Shown here in pieces: positions 33,676 to 43,931 of a DNA stretch of 64,000 bases. Position 1 is the first letter of the stretch. Every line of letters starts with the position of its first letter. This DNA comes from an uncultured Thalassotalea sp. GTDB lineage: Bacteria > Pseudomonadota > Gammaproteobacteria > Enterobacterales > Alteromonadaceae. The stretch is taken from contig CANLNK010000004.1 in assembly GCA_947492575.1 (NCBI GenBank), positions 62,001-126,000 of the forward strand. The letters run 5' to 3'. The translations under genes and the position numbers were made by a program. Under the pieces are notes generated by a model. That model was not told the DNA's origin. It made no database searches and saw nothing but the letters and a program-made list of their open reading frames with translations.

Positions 33676-34506
33676 ATGGAAAGTATCACTCAGTGGTTCA
33701 GCGATAACCAAGGCATGCTCATTGAATTCGGCATCAAAATTGTCGTCGCATTTGCGATATTCATCATAGGTAAGCTGATTGCTCGCCTAGTCAGTCGTGG
33801 CGTAGGTAAAGTCATGACACACAAATCTGTCGACAAGGCAGTTATTGCTTTTGTAGAAAGTCTCGTCTTTGGCATCGGTGTCGCATTAGTATTTATTATT
33901 GCTATCTCTCACCTGGGCTTCAACACATCATCACTCGTCGCAATTATTGGTGCAGCTGGTTTAGCAGTTGGTTTAGCACTACAAGGTTCGTTATCTAACT
34001 TTGCGTCAGGTGTATTACTTATCACCTTTAGACCATTCAAAGCAGGCGATTTTGTTGAAGTGGGTGGCGTTGCAGGTATCGTCGAAGAAATTTTAATTTT
34101 TTCAACAAAACTGAAAACTCCAGACAATAAAACTGTTATCATCCCGAACGGCGCAATAACCAGTGGCACAATTACCAACTACTCAACCAAGCCAACAAGA
34201 CGAATCGACCTTGTGATTGGCGTGAGTTACGATGCAAATCTAGCGCAAACGAAAACTGTGTTAGCTGACATTGTTGCCAAAGAATCCCGCATTTTGAAAG
34301 AACCAGCCGTAACAATAGGCGTTAGCGAATTGGCTGACAGCTCGGTTAATTTAGTCGTTCGCCCGTGGGTGAATTCAGCAGACTATTGGCCGGTATACTT
34401 TGACTTGCTCGAAAATATCAAAGTAGCACTTGATGATGCAGGTATTGAAATTCCATATCCACAAATGACTGTTCACATGAATAAAGAGGAAAAAAATGAA
34501 GAATAG
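33676..34506 (+). CDS. mscS: Small-conductance mechanosensitive channel (MscS)
   Basis: 276 residues, close to the usual MscS size. Three transmembrane helices occupy about residues 15-115; the pore helix shows the A-A-G-L-A-V-G-L-A-L-Q-G-S-L-S-N-F-A-S-G pattern of alternating Gly and Ala. The cytosolic beta domain contains the R-P-F-K-A-G-D and I-P-N-G-A-I motifs. It releases solutes on hypo-osmotic shock. ATG 33676 is preferred, with GGAG at 33666-33669; the ATG at 33664 overlaps that ribosome site. It overlaps the next gene by 11 bases. Confidence 0.95.
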   Translation: MESITQWFSDNQGMLIEFGIKIVVAFAIFIIGKLIARLVSRGVGKVMTHKSVDKAVIAFVESLVFGIGVALVFIIAISHLGFNTSSLVAIIGAAGLAVGLALQGSLSNFASGVLLITFRPFKAGDFVEVGGVAGIVEEILIFSTKLKTPDNKTVIIPNGAITSGTITNYSTKPTRRIDLVIGVSYDANLAQTKTVLADIVAKESRILKEPAVTIGVSELADSSVNLVVRPWVNSADYWPVYFDLLENIKVALDDAGIEIPYPQMTVHMNKEEKNEE

Positions 34507-35290
34507 TTTATTAGCCGCTGCTTTAAGTACTTTACTAATTAGTGGCGTTTCTTTTGCCGAAGAAAAGAAATATAGTGAAGAGCATTCTTACAAAGCATCA
34601 GCAGAGCTAGGCTTTTTGTATAAAACTGGTAACAGTAAAAGTGGCGATATTAAAACTGGCTTTGACTTTGAGCACGAGTACGCTAGATGGCGTAGCGAGC
34701 TAAAAGCTAACCTTCTTTACAAAAAAACCGAAGTTGAAGAAACTGACGACCAAGGTAATGTAACTGATGAGTTTGAAACAAGCGACCAGAAGTTCACCCT
34801 TGATGCAAAGACTAACTACACGTTAGAGGCAGATGGTAAAAACTACATGTATGGTAGTTTTGGTTATGTAGATGATCGTTTCAGTAGCTTTGATTACCAA
34901 GCAACAGTATCGGCTGGTTGGGGTAAGAAATGGTACGAAACAGAAACAACTTCATTCTTTGCCGATATCGGTCCTGGTTTTAAACGCGATCGTATTATGG
35001 CTGACGGTGACGTAGAGTCTGAAAATGACGACTCATTCATTGTTCAAGCTCAAGGTCTTTATACACAGCAAATTAATGAGCATGTGCAATTCAAGCAGTT
35101 AGTTCGTGCAATTCAAGCGCTTGAAAGCGGCAAGAACAGTATTTACCGCGCAGAGTCTTCGTTAACAACAAAGTTAATTGAAACACTTCAAGTGAAGATT
35201 TCATTTATTGTTGATCACAACACCGAAGTTTCTGAAGGTGATAAGAAGACTGACACTCAGACAGCTGTAACACTTGTTTATAGCTTCTAA
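34496..35290 (+). CDS. DUF481 outer membrane beta-barrel protein
   Basis: 264 residues with a signal peptide ending near S-F-A-E. The mature part has the DUF481 (YdiY-like) pattern: G-F-L-Y-K-T-G-N-S-K-S, alternating amphipathic beta strands, and a C-terminal strand ending in phenylalanine (V-T-L-V-Y-S-F), the signal for outer membrane insertion. Relatives are called salt-induced outer membrane proteins. Overlap with mscS suggests joint expression, which would fit an osmotic-stress pair. Function otherwise unknown. Confidence 0.88.
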   Translation: MKNSLLAAALSTLLISGVSFAEEKKYSEEHSYKASAELGFLYKTGNSKSGDIKTGFDFEHEYARWRSELKANLLYKKTEVEETDDQGNVTDEFETSDQKFTLDAKTNYTLEADGKNYMYGSFGYVDDRFSSFDYQATVSAGWGKKWYETETTSFFADIGPGFKRDRIMADGDVESENDDSFIVQAQGLYTQQINEHVQFKQLVRAIQALESGKNSIYRAESSLTTKLIETLQVKISFIVDHNTEVSEGDKKTDTQTAVTLVYSF

Positions 35291-35309
35291 AAGTCAAATA
35301 TCGACTAAT

Positions 35310-35340
35310 AAAAAAGCTGCTTTTGAGCAGCTTTTTTTTT
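35310..35340 (+). terminator. Rho-independent terminator
   Basis: AAAAAGCTGC-TTTTGA-GCAGCTTTTT with a long T run, after the DUF481 gene. Confidence 0.9.
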
Positions 35341-35757
35341 CACCACAAGATTAATCCAAAGCTGGAATGCAATAACTACTTGTTATAAGTCCCTTATCCG
35401 AACTCTACTTACTCGAGAATAAACGAAAAGCTAGCTTGCTAAATTTAATAACTTGCCTAACTTTAGTACTAGGGAGTATTGATCTTTCGAGGCTATTTTT
35501 GCAGCAATTTATGATGTCTTTATACAAGGCAGAGTTTATGTCGTGTGGTGATTCCACATAAATAAGCGATAAAGACTTTGTGCTCCTGCAAAGCCACCTT
35601 ACCCTACATCCGTGTAGGGCAACACAGCAGAAAGGCATTATAAGTGCTGTCCCCAATATTGATTAAAAGGGATTCGTTTAAATGCATTTAGTTCGAATAA
35701 AATTTACCCTTGAAAGATGAACGCGCCCTAGCACTTACAACTAAAACAGGGATTCCT
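35341..35757. other. Gap before the peroxiredoxin gene
   Basis: No gene I accept. A minus-strand frame at 35405-35656 has no ribosome site or recognisable family. The GATTAAAAGGGATTCG stretch near 35662 may belong to the peroxiredoxin promoter, which is otherwise not obvious. Confidence 0.4.
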
Positions 35758-36282
35758 ATGCAAAAGCATGTACCTAATATTACATTCAAAACCCGTGTTC
35801 GCGACGAAAGTATCGGCGGAGACAATCCATTTAAGTGGCTAGATAGATCAAGCGATGACATATTTGCAAATAAGAATATCGTTTTATTCTCACTGCCTGG
35901 TGCCTTTACACCAACGTGCTCTAGTACCCACCTTCCCGGCTATGAATCAAAGTATGAAGAGATCCTAGGCCTAGGTGTCGACGAAATATATTGCCTGAGC
36001 GTTAATGACGCATTTACTATGTTTCAATGGGGTAAACATTTAGGCATTGAAAAAGTTAAATTACTACCTGATGGCAATGGCGACTTTTCTCGCTTAATGG
36101 GAATGCTAGTCGATAAATCCAACCTAGGATTTGGTATGCGCTCTTGGCGCTACTCAATGCATGTTGTCGATGGGGTAATTCAACAACAATTCGTCGAGGA
36201 TGGACTGATGGATAATTGCCCAACAGATCCATTTGAAGTAAGTGACGTAGATACGATGCTTAGCTATCTGAAACAACAATAG
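35758..36282 (+). CDS. Peroxiredoxin, Prx5 type
   Basis: 174 residues. A thiol peroxidase whose peroxidatic cysteine is C54 in P-G-A-F-T-P-T-C-S, followed by the Prx5-type H-L-P-G-Y. The later S-V-N-D-A-F-T-M-F-Q-W and G-F-G-M-R-S-W-R-Y-S-M segments are also typical. It resembles the Prx half of the peroxiredoxin-glutaredoxin hybrid proteins but has no glutaredoxin domain, so it needs a separate thiol donor. ATG 35758 with AGGGA five bases upstream is chosen over the TTG at 35710. Single gene with its own terminator. Confidence 0.92.
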   Translation: MQKHVPNITFKTRVRDESIGGDNPFKWLDRSSDDIFANKNIVLFSLPGAFTPTCSSTHLPGYESKYEEILGLGVDEIYCLSVNDAFTMFQWGKHLGIEKVKLLPDGNGDFSRLMGMLVDKSNLGFGMRSWRYSMHVVDGVIQQQFVEDGLMDNCPTDPFEVSDVDTMLSYLKQQ

Positions 36283-36300
36283 TTTCAAAATAATAGATAT

Positions 36301-36337
36301 AAAAAAGCCGCTTGGGGTTGGGACCAAGCGGCTTTTA
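36301..36337 (+). terminator. Rho-independent terminator, convergent
   Basis: AAAAGCCGCTTGG pairs with CCAAGCGGCTTTT. It lies between convergent genes and could serve the peroxiredoxin gene and also aceA. Confidence 0.85.
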
Positions 36338-36390
36338 CCTTTTATTAACTTAAGCTAGTTAAACTAGTTCTAGTACTGTTAAAGCTTCTA

Positions 36391-37986
36391 TTAGCCAAAT
36401 TGGTTAGAAGTGTTCTTCGCACCACCTGCTTTTAACGCATTCTCACCAGCAAAGTATTCTTTGTGAGCGTCACCAATGTCAGAGCCAGACATGTTTTGAT
36501 GCTTAACACAGGCAATGCCTTGACGAATTTCTTGGCGTTGAACGTTTTTCACGTAACCTAACATACCCGCTTCACCGAAGTATTCCTTCGCTAAGTTGTC
36601 AACAGACAATGCTGTAGTATGATAAGTTGGTAACGTAATTAGGTGGTGGAATACATTCGCTTCACGTGATGTATCCGCTTGGAAAGTACGTGTGCGCTCA
36701 TCAGCTTCTGCCGATAATTCAGAATCATCGTATTTAGCGTTCATTAAATCACTACGATCGTAAGCCGATACATCTTTACCTGCTTCAACCCAAGCATCGT
36801 ATGCTTGTTGACGGAAGTTTAATGTCCAGTTGAATGATGGCGAGTTGTTGTAAACTAGCTTAGCGTTAGGGTGTACTTTACGTACGTCATCCATCATGCC
36901 TTTAATTTCATGTACTGTCGGAACAGCTGTTTCAATCCAAAGTAAATCAGCACCAGCATTTAACGCGCCAATACAGTCAAATACACAACGCTCATGACCA
37001 GTGCCTTCGCGGAATTGGTATAAACCTGAAGGTAAACGCTTAGGACGAACTAGCTTGCCGTTACGGTTGATAACAACATCGCCTTCTTTCATTTCTGATA
37101 CGTCGATTTCTTCTACGTCTAAGTATGAGTTGTAGATGTCGCCTTCATCACCCGGCTCTTTAACCACTGCAATTTCTTTTGTAAGGCCAGCACCTTCTGA
37201 GTCAGTACGCGCAACGATAATACCGTTATCAATCCCTAACTCTAAGAAAGCATGACGTAGAGCACGAATTTTAGCGTGGAAGTCAGCGTGCGGAACCGTT
37301 ACCTTACCGTCTTGGTGACCACATTGCTTTTCATCTGCAACTTGGTTTTCGATTTGAAGTGCACAAGCACCCGCTTCGATCATCTGCTTAGCCATTAAGT
37401 AAGTTGCTTCAGCGTTACCGAAACCAGCATCGATATCAGCAACAATTGGTACAACATGCGTTTCAAAGTTATCGATTGCATCTTGTATTTCTTTTGCTTT
37501 TACTTGATCGTCAGCAGCAACGGCTTTATCTAACTCACTGAATAACAACCCCAGCTCTCGTGCATCTGCTTGACGTAAGAAGGTGTATAACTCTTCAACA
37601 AGAGAAGCTACAGCCGTTTTCTCATGCATAGATTGATCAGGTAATGGACCAAACTCAGAGCGTAATGCCGCTACCATCCAACCAGAAAGGTATAAGTATC
37701 TGCGTTTTGTTGTACCAAAGTGCTTTTTAATTGAGATTAGTTTTTGTTGGCCAACGAAGCCATGCCAGCAACCAAGTGATTGCGTGTATTTAGTATTGTC
37801 AGCATCGAACGCTTCCATATCTGCACGCATGATATCAGCAGTGTATTGAGCGATGTCTAAACCTGATTTAAAGCGGTTTTGAATACGCATACGCGCCACA
37901 TTTTGCGGATCAATAGCATTCCAAGAATCGCCAGCTTTCTCTTTAATCGCTCTTACCGCTTCAATTGCACTTTGATAATTAGACAT
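36391..37986 (-). CDS. aceA: Isocitrate lyase (long form)
   Basis: 531 residues, the long bacterial form. It splits isocitrate to glyoxylate and succinate, the first step of the glyoxylate shunt. Markers are the active-site K-Q-C-G-H-Q-D-G-K, D-I-D-A-G-F-G-N-A, R-T-D-S-E-G-A and N-N-S-P-S-F-N-W. It is divergent from a LysR regulator and close to glcB, which encodes the second shunt enzyme, so these genes very probably work and are regulated together for growth on acetate or fatty acids. Confidence 0.97.
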   Translation of the reverse strand: MSNYQSAIEAVRAIKEKAGDSWNAIDPQNVARMRIQNRFKSGLDIAQYTADIMRADMEAFDADNTKYTQSLGCWHGFVGQQKLISIKKHFGTTKRRYLYLSGWMVAALRSEFGPLPDQSMHEKTAVASLVEELYTFLRQADARELGLLFSELDKAVAADDQVKAKEIQDAIDNFETHVVPIVADIDAGFGNAEATYLMAKQMIEAGACALQIENQVADEKQCGHQDGKVTVPHADFHAKIRALRHAFLELGIDNGIIVARTDSEGAGLTKEIAVVKEPGDEGDIYNSYLDVEEIDVSEMKEGDVVINRNGKLVRPKRLPSGLYQFREGTGHERCVFDCIGALNAGADLLWIETAVPTVHEIKGMMDDVRKVHPNAKLVYNNSPSFNWTLNFRQQAYDAWVEAGKDVSAYDRSDLMNAKYDDSELSAEADERTRTFQADTSREANVFHHLITLPTYHTTALSVDNLAKEYFGEAGMLGYVKNVQRQEIRQGIACVKHQNMSGSDIGDAHKEYFAGENALKAGGAKNTSNQFG

Positions 37987-38377
37987 ATCACTCTCCAGGT
38001 GTCTTATTCAAAAATTTAATATTAGGTTCGATACTTATTTATCTTTCGAGATTCAGAGTGGAGTTGCTTGCTGCTTACTACCGCGCTTTACTGCGGCATT
38101 AGGTGCGGCATGAATACTTAACTTCTTGAAGGGGAAGAAAGCATGCGACCACTCTGGAATTCATTCGGTAAACTTCCATATCGAGTTGCAAAAACAATAC
38201 AACACACCTTTTCATTCTTAAAATATATAAACTGGATTACCACCATTCACAGTATTTATTTAACTATTCATTATTGGAATTTATAGATATTTTCAATCAC
38301 CAGTTAAAAAGCGCTTGCAAATATCACGAACCAGACCATATCCTAGAATAATATTTTTTATAGACAGGATAATTCTA
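37987..38377. other. Divergent aceA / lysR control region
   Basis: 391 bases without a gene. It should contain both promoters and LysR binding sites; I see no single convincing T-N11-A site to nominate. Confidence 0.5.
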
Positions 38378-39313
38378 ATGAATATATCTAAAATAGATCT
38401 TAACCTTCTAATCTATTTAGACGTGCTTTTGCGAGAAAAGAACGTAACGCGTGCAGCTAGCCAGTTAAACATCACTCAACCCGCGATGAGTAATGGACTT
38501 AAGCGTCTACGTAACCTGTTTAACGACCCTATTCTTGTGCGTACTTCTGACGGTATGGTGCCAACAGAGCGAGCCAGAGCCCTTTCCCCAGTTATCCGTA
38601 AAATTTTATTAGAGCTTGAAGAAGCACTGCAGGGTGAAGAAGAGTTTAATCAAGAAAATAGCCAGCGCGTATTCCGTATAATGGCCAGTGATTACGCAGC
38701 ATCTACGCTTATCCCTAAGCTGTTAAGAAAGGTTAACAAAATAGCGCCGAACGTCACGATAGATATTATGACGCCAAGTGACGTAAACTTTCATGATGTT
38801 GAGGCGGGTAAAATCGACATGGCAATTAACCGCTTTGACGAATTACCTCAGTCATTCCATCAGAAAACCATTTGGCGCGACGGCTTTTCTTGTCTATTAA
38901 GTGCTGATAACGATGTTGTGGCGAAGTTTAATCTCAATAGCTACCTTGCTTCTAAACATGTATGGGTATCTAAAACTGGATTTGGTGTTGGTGTCGGTAT
39001 GGACCCCAAAGATGTTCAAAAACTTGGCTGGGTTGACGAAGCCCTTTCGAGACTTGGAAAGAAACGTGACATTAAAGTTTTCACTCGTAACTACCATGTT
39101 GCAATGCAACTAGCCTACGAGGATGATTTAATAGCTACATTACCCACTAAAGCTGCGATGTTACACAAAGATGATGCTAACTTTACAGTGTTAAAACCAC
39201 CATTTGATATTCCAGAAATTGAACTGAAAATGATCTGGAGTCCACTACTCCATCATGATGCTTCACATATTTGGTTCAGGCAGTTAATCATGGAGTCAGC
39301 AGCCGAATGTTAA
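38378..39313 (+). CDS. LysR-type regulator between aceA and glcB
   Basis: 311 residues: an N-terminal winged helix-turn-helix (L-R-E-K-N-V-T-R-A-A-S-Q-L-N-I-T-Q-P-A-M-S-N-G-L at about 18-41) and a periplasmic-binding-like effector domain. ATG 38378 with AGGA at 38366-38369 gives the usual LysR start a few residues before the helix; the longer frame from 38315 is unsupported. Position between the divergent aceA and downstream glcB makes it the likely regulator of the glyoxylate shunt. The effector is unknown. Confidence 0.9.
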   Translation: MNISKIDLNLLIYLDVLLREKNVTRAASQLNITQPAMSNGLKRLRNLFNDPILVRTSDGMVPTERARALSPVIRKILLELEEALQGEEEFNQENSQRVFRIMASDYAASTLIPKLLRKVNKIAPNVTIDIMTPSDVNFHDVEAGKIDMAINRFDELPQSFHQKTIWRDGFSCLLSADNDVVAKFNLNSYLASKHVWVSKTGFGVGVGMDPKDVQKLGWVDEALSRLGKKRDIKVFTRNYHVAMQLAYEDDLIATLPTKAAMLHKDDANFTVLKPPFDIPEIELKMIWSPLLHHDASHIWFRQLIMESAAEC

Positions 39314-39347
39314 CTCGCCTAATCTAAGTAAAATAATCATTAACAGG

Positions 39348-39388
39348 CCAGATTGGACGCTAAAATCAGCTGAAAATCTGGTTTTTTT
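39348..39388 (+). terminator. Terminator after lysR gene
   Basis: CCAGATT at 39348-39354 pairs with AATCTGG at 39375-39381, followed by seven T residues. Confidence 0.65.
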
Positions 39389-39643
39389 ATGCCACCCACA
39401 CATAAAATAAACCACATGAATGAGGAGTATAAGAAACAACAATAAAACTTATGCGACTTCTAATGAAAACAAAGGATATAACGTTAAGTACTTGTTTTAT
39501 ATGTATTAATTAATAAACCTCACATTTATCATGTATTCAAAAACTCCCTGTTCAACAAATTTCATCGATTAGGGGCACTTGCCGTTATCTAGTTTTGTGA
39601 ATACATTGTCTACAAAGATATAAATTTTATTAATGGTATGGAT

Positions 39644-41815
39644 ATGAACAAGCGTATTTCCTTGCATGGTCTGCAAATTTCCACTGAACTTCACCAATTT
39701 ATTGAACAAGACGTACTGCCGTTAACAGCGATCGACAGCGATACATTTTGGCAAGGTGCAAGCGATATCATCCACCAACTAACGCCTAAGAACCAAGACT
39801 TACTTGCAGTGAGGGAGAGCTTACAGAGCCAGATTGACCAATGGCACCAGGAAAACAGCTACAGCGAAACAACATTTAACGACTACAAAGCGTTTTTGAC
39901 TGATATCGGTTACATCGAATCGCTATCAGAAAACTTTACCATTGAAACACAGAATGTTGACGCAGAATTGGCTACTATGGCTGGTCCTCAGCTTGTTGTA
40001 CCTATCATGAATGCACGCTTTGCCCTTAATGCTGTAAATGCACGCTGGGGTAGCTTATATGATGCGTTGTACGGTTCAGATATTATTACTGAAGAAAATG
40101 GTGCCGAAAGCAAAGGCGGTTATAACCCTGTTCGCGGTGCAAAAGTCATTGCGTTTGCAAAGCGCTTTCTCGATGAGTCACTACCACTAACCAACGGTAG
40201 TCATAGCGATGCGACAAAATATGAGCTTATCGACCAACAACTTGTCATCACACTTTCCAATGGTACGCAAACACAATTAGCGACACCTGATGCATTTATT
40301 GGCTCAGCTCATCACAGTGAAACTAATACTAGTCTGCTATTTAGGCATAACCAATTGCTTGTTGAGCTTTGCTTTGATCTAAACAGTGCAATCTCTCAAC
40401 AAGATAAAGCTCAGCTGTCGGACATCTATTTAGAGTCTGCATTGACGACGATTATGGACTGTGAAGACTCAGTTGCAGCCGTTGATGCCGAAGACAAGGT
40501 ACTTGCGTACAAGAACTGGCTTGGTCTAATAAAAGGCGACCTTACAGAAAGTATAGAAAAAGGCGGCAAAACATTCACACGCCAGATGAACGCCGATAAG
40601 GCATTCACATCACCTAGCGGAGAAGCCTTCACAGTAAGTGCACGCAGCGTAATGTTTGTTCGTAACGTTGGCCACTTAATGACAAATAGTGCGATATTGT
40701 TAGAAGATGGCGGTGAAGTACCAGAAGGGATCATGGACGCATTAGTCACCAGCTTAATTGCCAGCCTAGATGTAAGCGGCGAATTTTCGGGTGGTAACAG
40801 TAAGCAAGGCTCTATTTACATCGTAAAACCGAAAATGCACGGCAGTGATGAAGTTGCATTTGCCGATGAATTATTTGCGCGGGTTGAGCAATTACTTTCT
40901 CTACCCAAAAACACAATTAAAATGGGCATTATGGATGAGGAACGTCGTACTAGTCTTAACCTTAAAAACTGTATTTATCGCGCAAAAGAACGCGTAGTGT
41001 TTATCAATACAGGCTTCCTAGACAGAACTGGCGACGAAATCCACACATCTATGCTCGCCGGTGCCATGACGCGTAAGAACGACATTAAGTTAACCGAATG
41101 GATTGCAGCTTACGAGCAAAGCAATGTTGATATTGGCCTGCAATGCGGCTTTAGTGGCAGAGCACAAATAGGTAAAGGAATGTGGCCTGTACCAGACAAT
41201 ATGGACGATATGTACAAAGCGAAAATTGCACATGTTGAGTCAGGTGCAAATACGGCTTGGGTCCCTTCACCAACCGCTGCAACAATTCATGCGCTTCACT
41301 ATCATCAAATCAACGTTGCAGCACTACAACAGCGTTTAATGAGCAGAACAGCTGCAAATATTGATGACATTTTGAAGATTCCATTGGCTGATAACACTGA
41401 CTGGAATACTGAAGAGATAACTCAAGAGTTAGACAATAATGCTCAAGGCATTTTAGGATACGTTGTTCGCTGGATCGATCAGGGTATCGGCTGTTCAAAA
41501 GTACCTGACATCAACGATGTTGGTTTAATGGAAGATCGCGCAACACTGCGTATTTCTAGCCAACATATCGCCAACTGGTTAAAGCACGGCATTTGCACTG
41601 AAGAACAAGTTATGCAAAGTATGCAAAAAATGGCGAAAGTGGTTGATGAACAGAATCAACACGATCCACTTTATCAGCCGATGGCTATAAACTTCGACAA
41701 CAATATTGCGTTTAAAGCCGCATGTGACTTGGTATTCAAAGGTGAAACACAACCAAGTGGCTATACAGAGCCATTGCTTCATGCTTATCGTATCAAGCGC
41801 AAGCAAGCTAACTAA
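39644..41815 (+). CDS. glcB: Malate synthase G
   Basis: 723 residues, the size of the G isoform. It condenses glyoxylate with acetyl-CoA to malate. Markers are the [26 protein letters not shown] and [15 protein letters not shown] segments of the active site, and [10 protein letters not shown]. The ATG at 39638 would add two residues; neither start has a strong ribosome site. With aceA it completes the glyoxylate shunt. The 250-base upstream gap presumably holds its promoter. Confidence 0.96.
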   Translation: MNKRISLHGLQISTELHQFIEQDVLPLTAIDSDTFWQGASDIIHQLTPKNQDLLAVRESLQSQIDQWHQENSYSETTFNDYKAFLTDIGYIESLSENFTIETQNVDAELATMAGPQLVVPIMNARFALNAVNARWGSLYDALYGSDIITEENGAESKGGYNPVRGAKVIAFAKRFLDESLPLTNGSHSDATKYELIDQQLVITLSNGTQTQLATPDAFIGSAHHSETNTSLLFRHNQLLVELCFDLNSAISQQDKAQLSDIYLESALTTIMDCEDSVAAVDAEDKVLAYKNWLGLIKGDLTESIEKGGKTFTRQMNADKAFTSPSGEAFTVSARSVMFVRNVGHLMTNSAILLEDGGEVPEGIMDALVTSLIASLDVSGEFSGGNSKQGSIYIVKPKMHGSDEVAFADELFARVEQLLSLPKNTIKMGIMDEERRTSLNLKNCIYRAKERVVFINTGFLDRTGDEIHTSMLAGAMTRKNDIKLTEWIAAYEQSNVDIGLQCGFSGRAQIGKGMWPVPDNMDDMYKAKIAHVESGANTAWVPSPTAATIHALHYHQINVAALQQRLMSRTAANIDDILKIPLADNTDWNTEEITQELDNNAQGILGYVVRWIDQGIGCSKVPDINDVGLMEDRATLRISSQHIANWLKHGICTEEQVMQSMQKMAKVVDEQNQHDPLYQPMAINFDNNIAFKAACDLVFKGETQPSGYTEPLLHAYRIKRKQAN

Positions 41816-41840
41816 ACAGTATTTAACGGCTTAAAGCTTC

Positions 41841-41932
41841 TGGGGGGAGTTCTGATAACCAATATAATGTGCTTTTCTGGGGCGTTCTTTACGCTAATTA
41901 AAGTACTAGTGGTTATCAGAGCACCCTCCCCC
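41841..41932. repeat. Large inverted repeat after glcB
   Basis: GGGGGGAG...TCTGATAACC (41842-41860) pairs with GGTTATCAGA...CTCCCCC (41911-41932) across a loop of about 50 bases. No T tract follows, so it is not a plain terminator; it may be a structured 3' end or a repeat element. Confidence 0.6.
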
Positions 41933-42360
41933 TCAGCACTTTATTCATCGCTTTCTTACCCGGCCGCCGTTCATCACCTTCTCTTAAACTAAACACCCCA
42001 TGCCAAATTACAGCCTATTTGTGGTGTATATTGCGAAGGGTTAGCCACCAGTTACACTGTCATATGCCGAATATACTTAGCTGCTTAATGAGCTAATCCC
42101 TTTCATTTCGCGTTAATGTTACATAACGTAATATCTATTTTCATATGAAAGCCTTGTGTACCTTAAATGATGAGCACCTGTATAAGCTTTGAAAAGCGTA
42201 GTGTCCAGAGTATACGAAACACATTAAGTGCGGTTTATCTTAGAATAGCTACCACTTATCCCAAAGTGGTAGCGTGCCAATTTATTACAAATTATAGTAA
42301 ACTGTGTAATTTAGTTAATGATGTAACGGTCTGCTACTTACAAGCTGAAAGGACGAACTT
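41933..42360. other. Non-coding gap
   Basis: No gene that I can support. A plus-strand frame at 42167-42364 lacks a ribosome site and family resemblance and overlaps the next start. The latter part should carry the promoter of the exported protein gene. Confidence 0.4.
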
Positions 42361-42822
42361 ATGAAAGCAACAATCAAAGCAATAATCGCGGCTAGCGTAT
42401 TATCCAGCGCTGGTTTATGTTTATCTGTATCGCACTCGGCGGCGGCTCAGCCAAAGTTGGTGGAAGCCACTAACGAAGCGAATAGCTACATCATTGTTAA
42501 TAAGTACACATCAGTAAATAACTTTAATCGAGACATTTCTTCGTCAAACCTTTTCAATACAGAAAGCTTCGCACAAATTTTTGATAAGCCTCTGGTAAAA
42601 ATCCCATTAGATGAAATTCCAGAAGCAAAAATAACAGATCAGAAAAGCGATGGTTTATTTGCTATTACCACCTTGTTGAACGACAGACTTCAACAGTTTA
42701 TCGCCAATATTACGCAAACTAAGCCCAGCTACGCACTCAACGATGAAGGCGAGATGGTAGAAGTTAAGGTGTTACAAGAAAGCTGCAAATTGACGTCAGG
42801 ACAATCAAACAGCAGTATTTGA
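42361..42822 (+). CDS. Uncharacterised exported protein
   Basis: 153 residues with a clear signal peptide (basic start, A-I-I-A-A-S-V-L core, cleavage near H-S-A-A-A-Q). The mature part is soluble, with no recognised domain; it has one cysteine near the C-terminus and an N-N-F-N-R-D-I-S-S-S-N-L-F-N segment. AAAGGA precedes the ATG. Single gene with a strong terminator. Confidence 0.7.
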   Translation: MKATIKAIIAASVLSSAGLCLSVSHSAAAQPKLVEATNEANSYIIVNKYTSVNNFNRDISSSNLFNTESFAQIFDKPLVKIPLDEIPEAKITDQKSDGLFAITTLLNDRLQQFIANITQTKPSYALNDEGEMVEVKVLQESCKLTSGQSNSSI

Positions 42823-42859
42823 TACTCACCTAAGACGGTGAGGTCTTCTAAAAAATCAC

Positions 42860-42894
42860 AAAAAAATGCCACATTAATTTGTGGCATTTTTTAT
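42860..42894 (+). terminator. Rho-independent terminator
   Basis: AAAAAATGCCACA-TTAATT-TGTGGCATTTTTT. Confidence 0.9.
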
Positions 42895-42982
42895 TGTTAA
42901 ACACATCTGTCAGTGTGCTTTATTTGGCGGTTTTGTTTGTCCGTATTCCCTAAGCGACAACACGGTTAAGGACGAACACACG

Positions 42983-43016
42983 GTGCCTACTAAAATTGGT
43001 AGGCACTGCTTTTTTC
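42983..43016 (+). terminator. Hairpin with plus-strand T tract at end of the coiled-coil gene
   Basis: GTGCCTAC-8 nt-GTAGGCAC followed on the plus strand by TGCTTTTTT. It overlaps the stop codon of the minus-strand gene ending at 42990 and may block plus-strand read-through into the sigma operon. Confidence 0.5.
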
Positions 43017-43928
43017 TAGCAAGGTTTCAACTGATATCTTATCCACAGCACAACCATTAATATCGCGCTTACTAAAGACATGAATTTTATCTTTATAGCT
43101 ACGGTCAACACGGTCACCACCAGACTTCAATATAACCGTGACATTTTCGCCTTTTGGTAAGGCTTTAAGGCCATTTCCATACAAACAAAGCGTCTCTGCC
43201 ATCATAGTGCTTAAACTCTGATAATAATCGTTACGCATTTGCTCTTGCTTTTGTGCTTGCTCAACTTGTTTTGACTTAATTTCTTGTGTTCTCTTTTCAA
43301 GCAGCCCTTTGCTTGCTAGTAGCGCTTTTTTACGTTTCTCTAGTATTTTGAGCTCTTTCTCTAGCTCTTTTTTCTCTTCTTTCTCGCCAGCTCTCTTTAT
43401 CTGAAACTCAACGTCTCGAGCTTCGCGTTCTGCATCTCTTATGTCATACGCCACGTCGCGTATATCATCTCTCAACTCTCGAAACACTTGTCGATTATCA
43501 CTATGCAGCTCGATCACCCTTTCATAAGTACGCGATGCCATTTCCATTGCTTTTGCAACTTCATGTTCAACGTCTAAGTTACCAACATCTGCTACAGCTT
43601 CTACGGTTGCTCTGATATCAGAGATTTGGTCTGGTGATAATGGTGCCATCGGCTCTATAGGAGGCATTACTACATCGAAATTAAAACTTCCCCAGTGGCC
43701 AAAGCTACTTTTAGATCTTACGGTAAATACCACTCCTTGATCTTTTAGGTACGTGCTTTCAATACTCGATAACTTTACCCCTTCACTGCCTTTACTCGTA
43801 TCAACCGATGACTGAATGATATTATTCATAATGTCCAGTTGACGATTAAGTTGATCTAAATTTACGGTTTCAGCCGTCACACTATAGCTTGCTAGTAGGC
43901 AAGGAATGGCTTTTAAAAATGTCTTCAT
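42990..43928 (-). CDS. Exported coiled-coil protein of the ECF sigma operon
   Basis: 312 residues. Signal peptide ending near S-V-T-A-E; a region with S-S-F-G-H-W-G-S-F-N-F-D-V; then a strongly charged coiled coil (about 145-235, many E-K-K-E-L-E-K repeats) and a C-terminal domain with two cysteines that could form a disulfide. No family name. It starts three bases after the anti-sigma gene, so the three genes form one operon. It may be a periplasmic sensor or effector of the sigma/anti-sigma pair. Confidence 0.75.
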   Translation of the reverse strand: MKTFLKAIPCLLASYSVTAETVNLDQLNRQLDIMNNIIQSSVDTSKGSEGVKLSSIESTYLKDQGVVFTVRSKSSFGHWGSFNFDVVMPPIEPMAPLSPDQISDIRATVEAVADVGNLDVEHEVAKAMEMASRTYERVIELHSDNRQVFRELRDDIRDVAYDIRDAEREARDVEFQIKRAGEKEEKKELEKELKILEKRKKALLASKGLLEKRTQEIKSKQVEQAQKQEQMRNDYYQSLSTMMAETLCLYGNGLKALPKGENVTVILKSGGDRVDRSYKDKIHVFSKRDINGCAVDKISVETLLEKSSAYQF

Positions 43929-43931
43929 TGT

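Noticed and set aside
35405-35656. Minus-strand 83-codon frame
   Set aside because: No ribosome site or family resemblance; composition looks like non-coding sequence.
42167-42364. Plus-strand 65-codon frame upstream of the exported protein
   Set aside because: It overlaps the start of the real gene and lacks a ribosome site.
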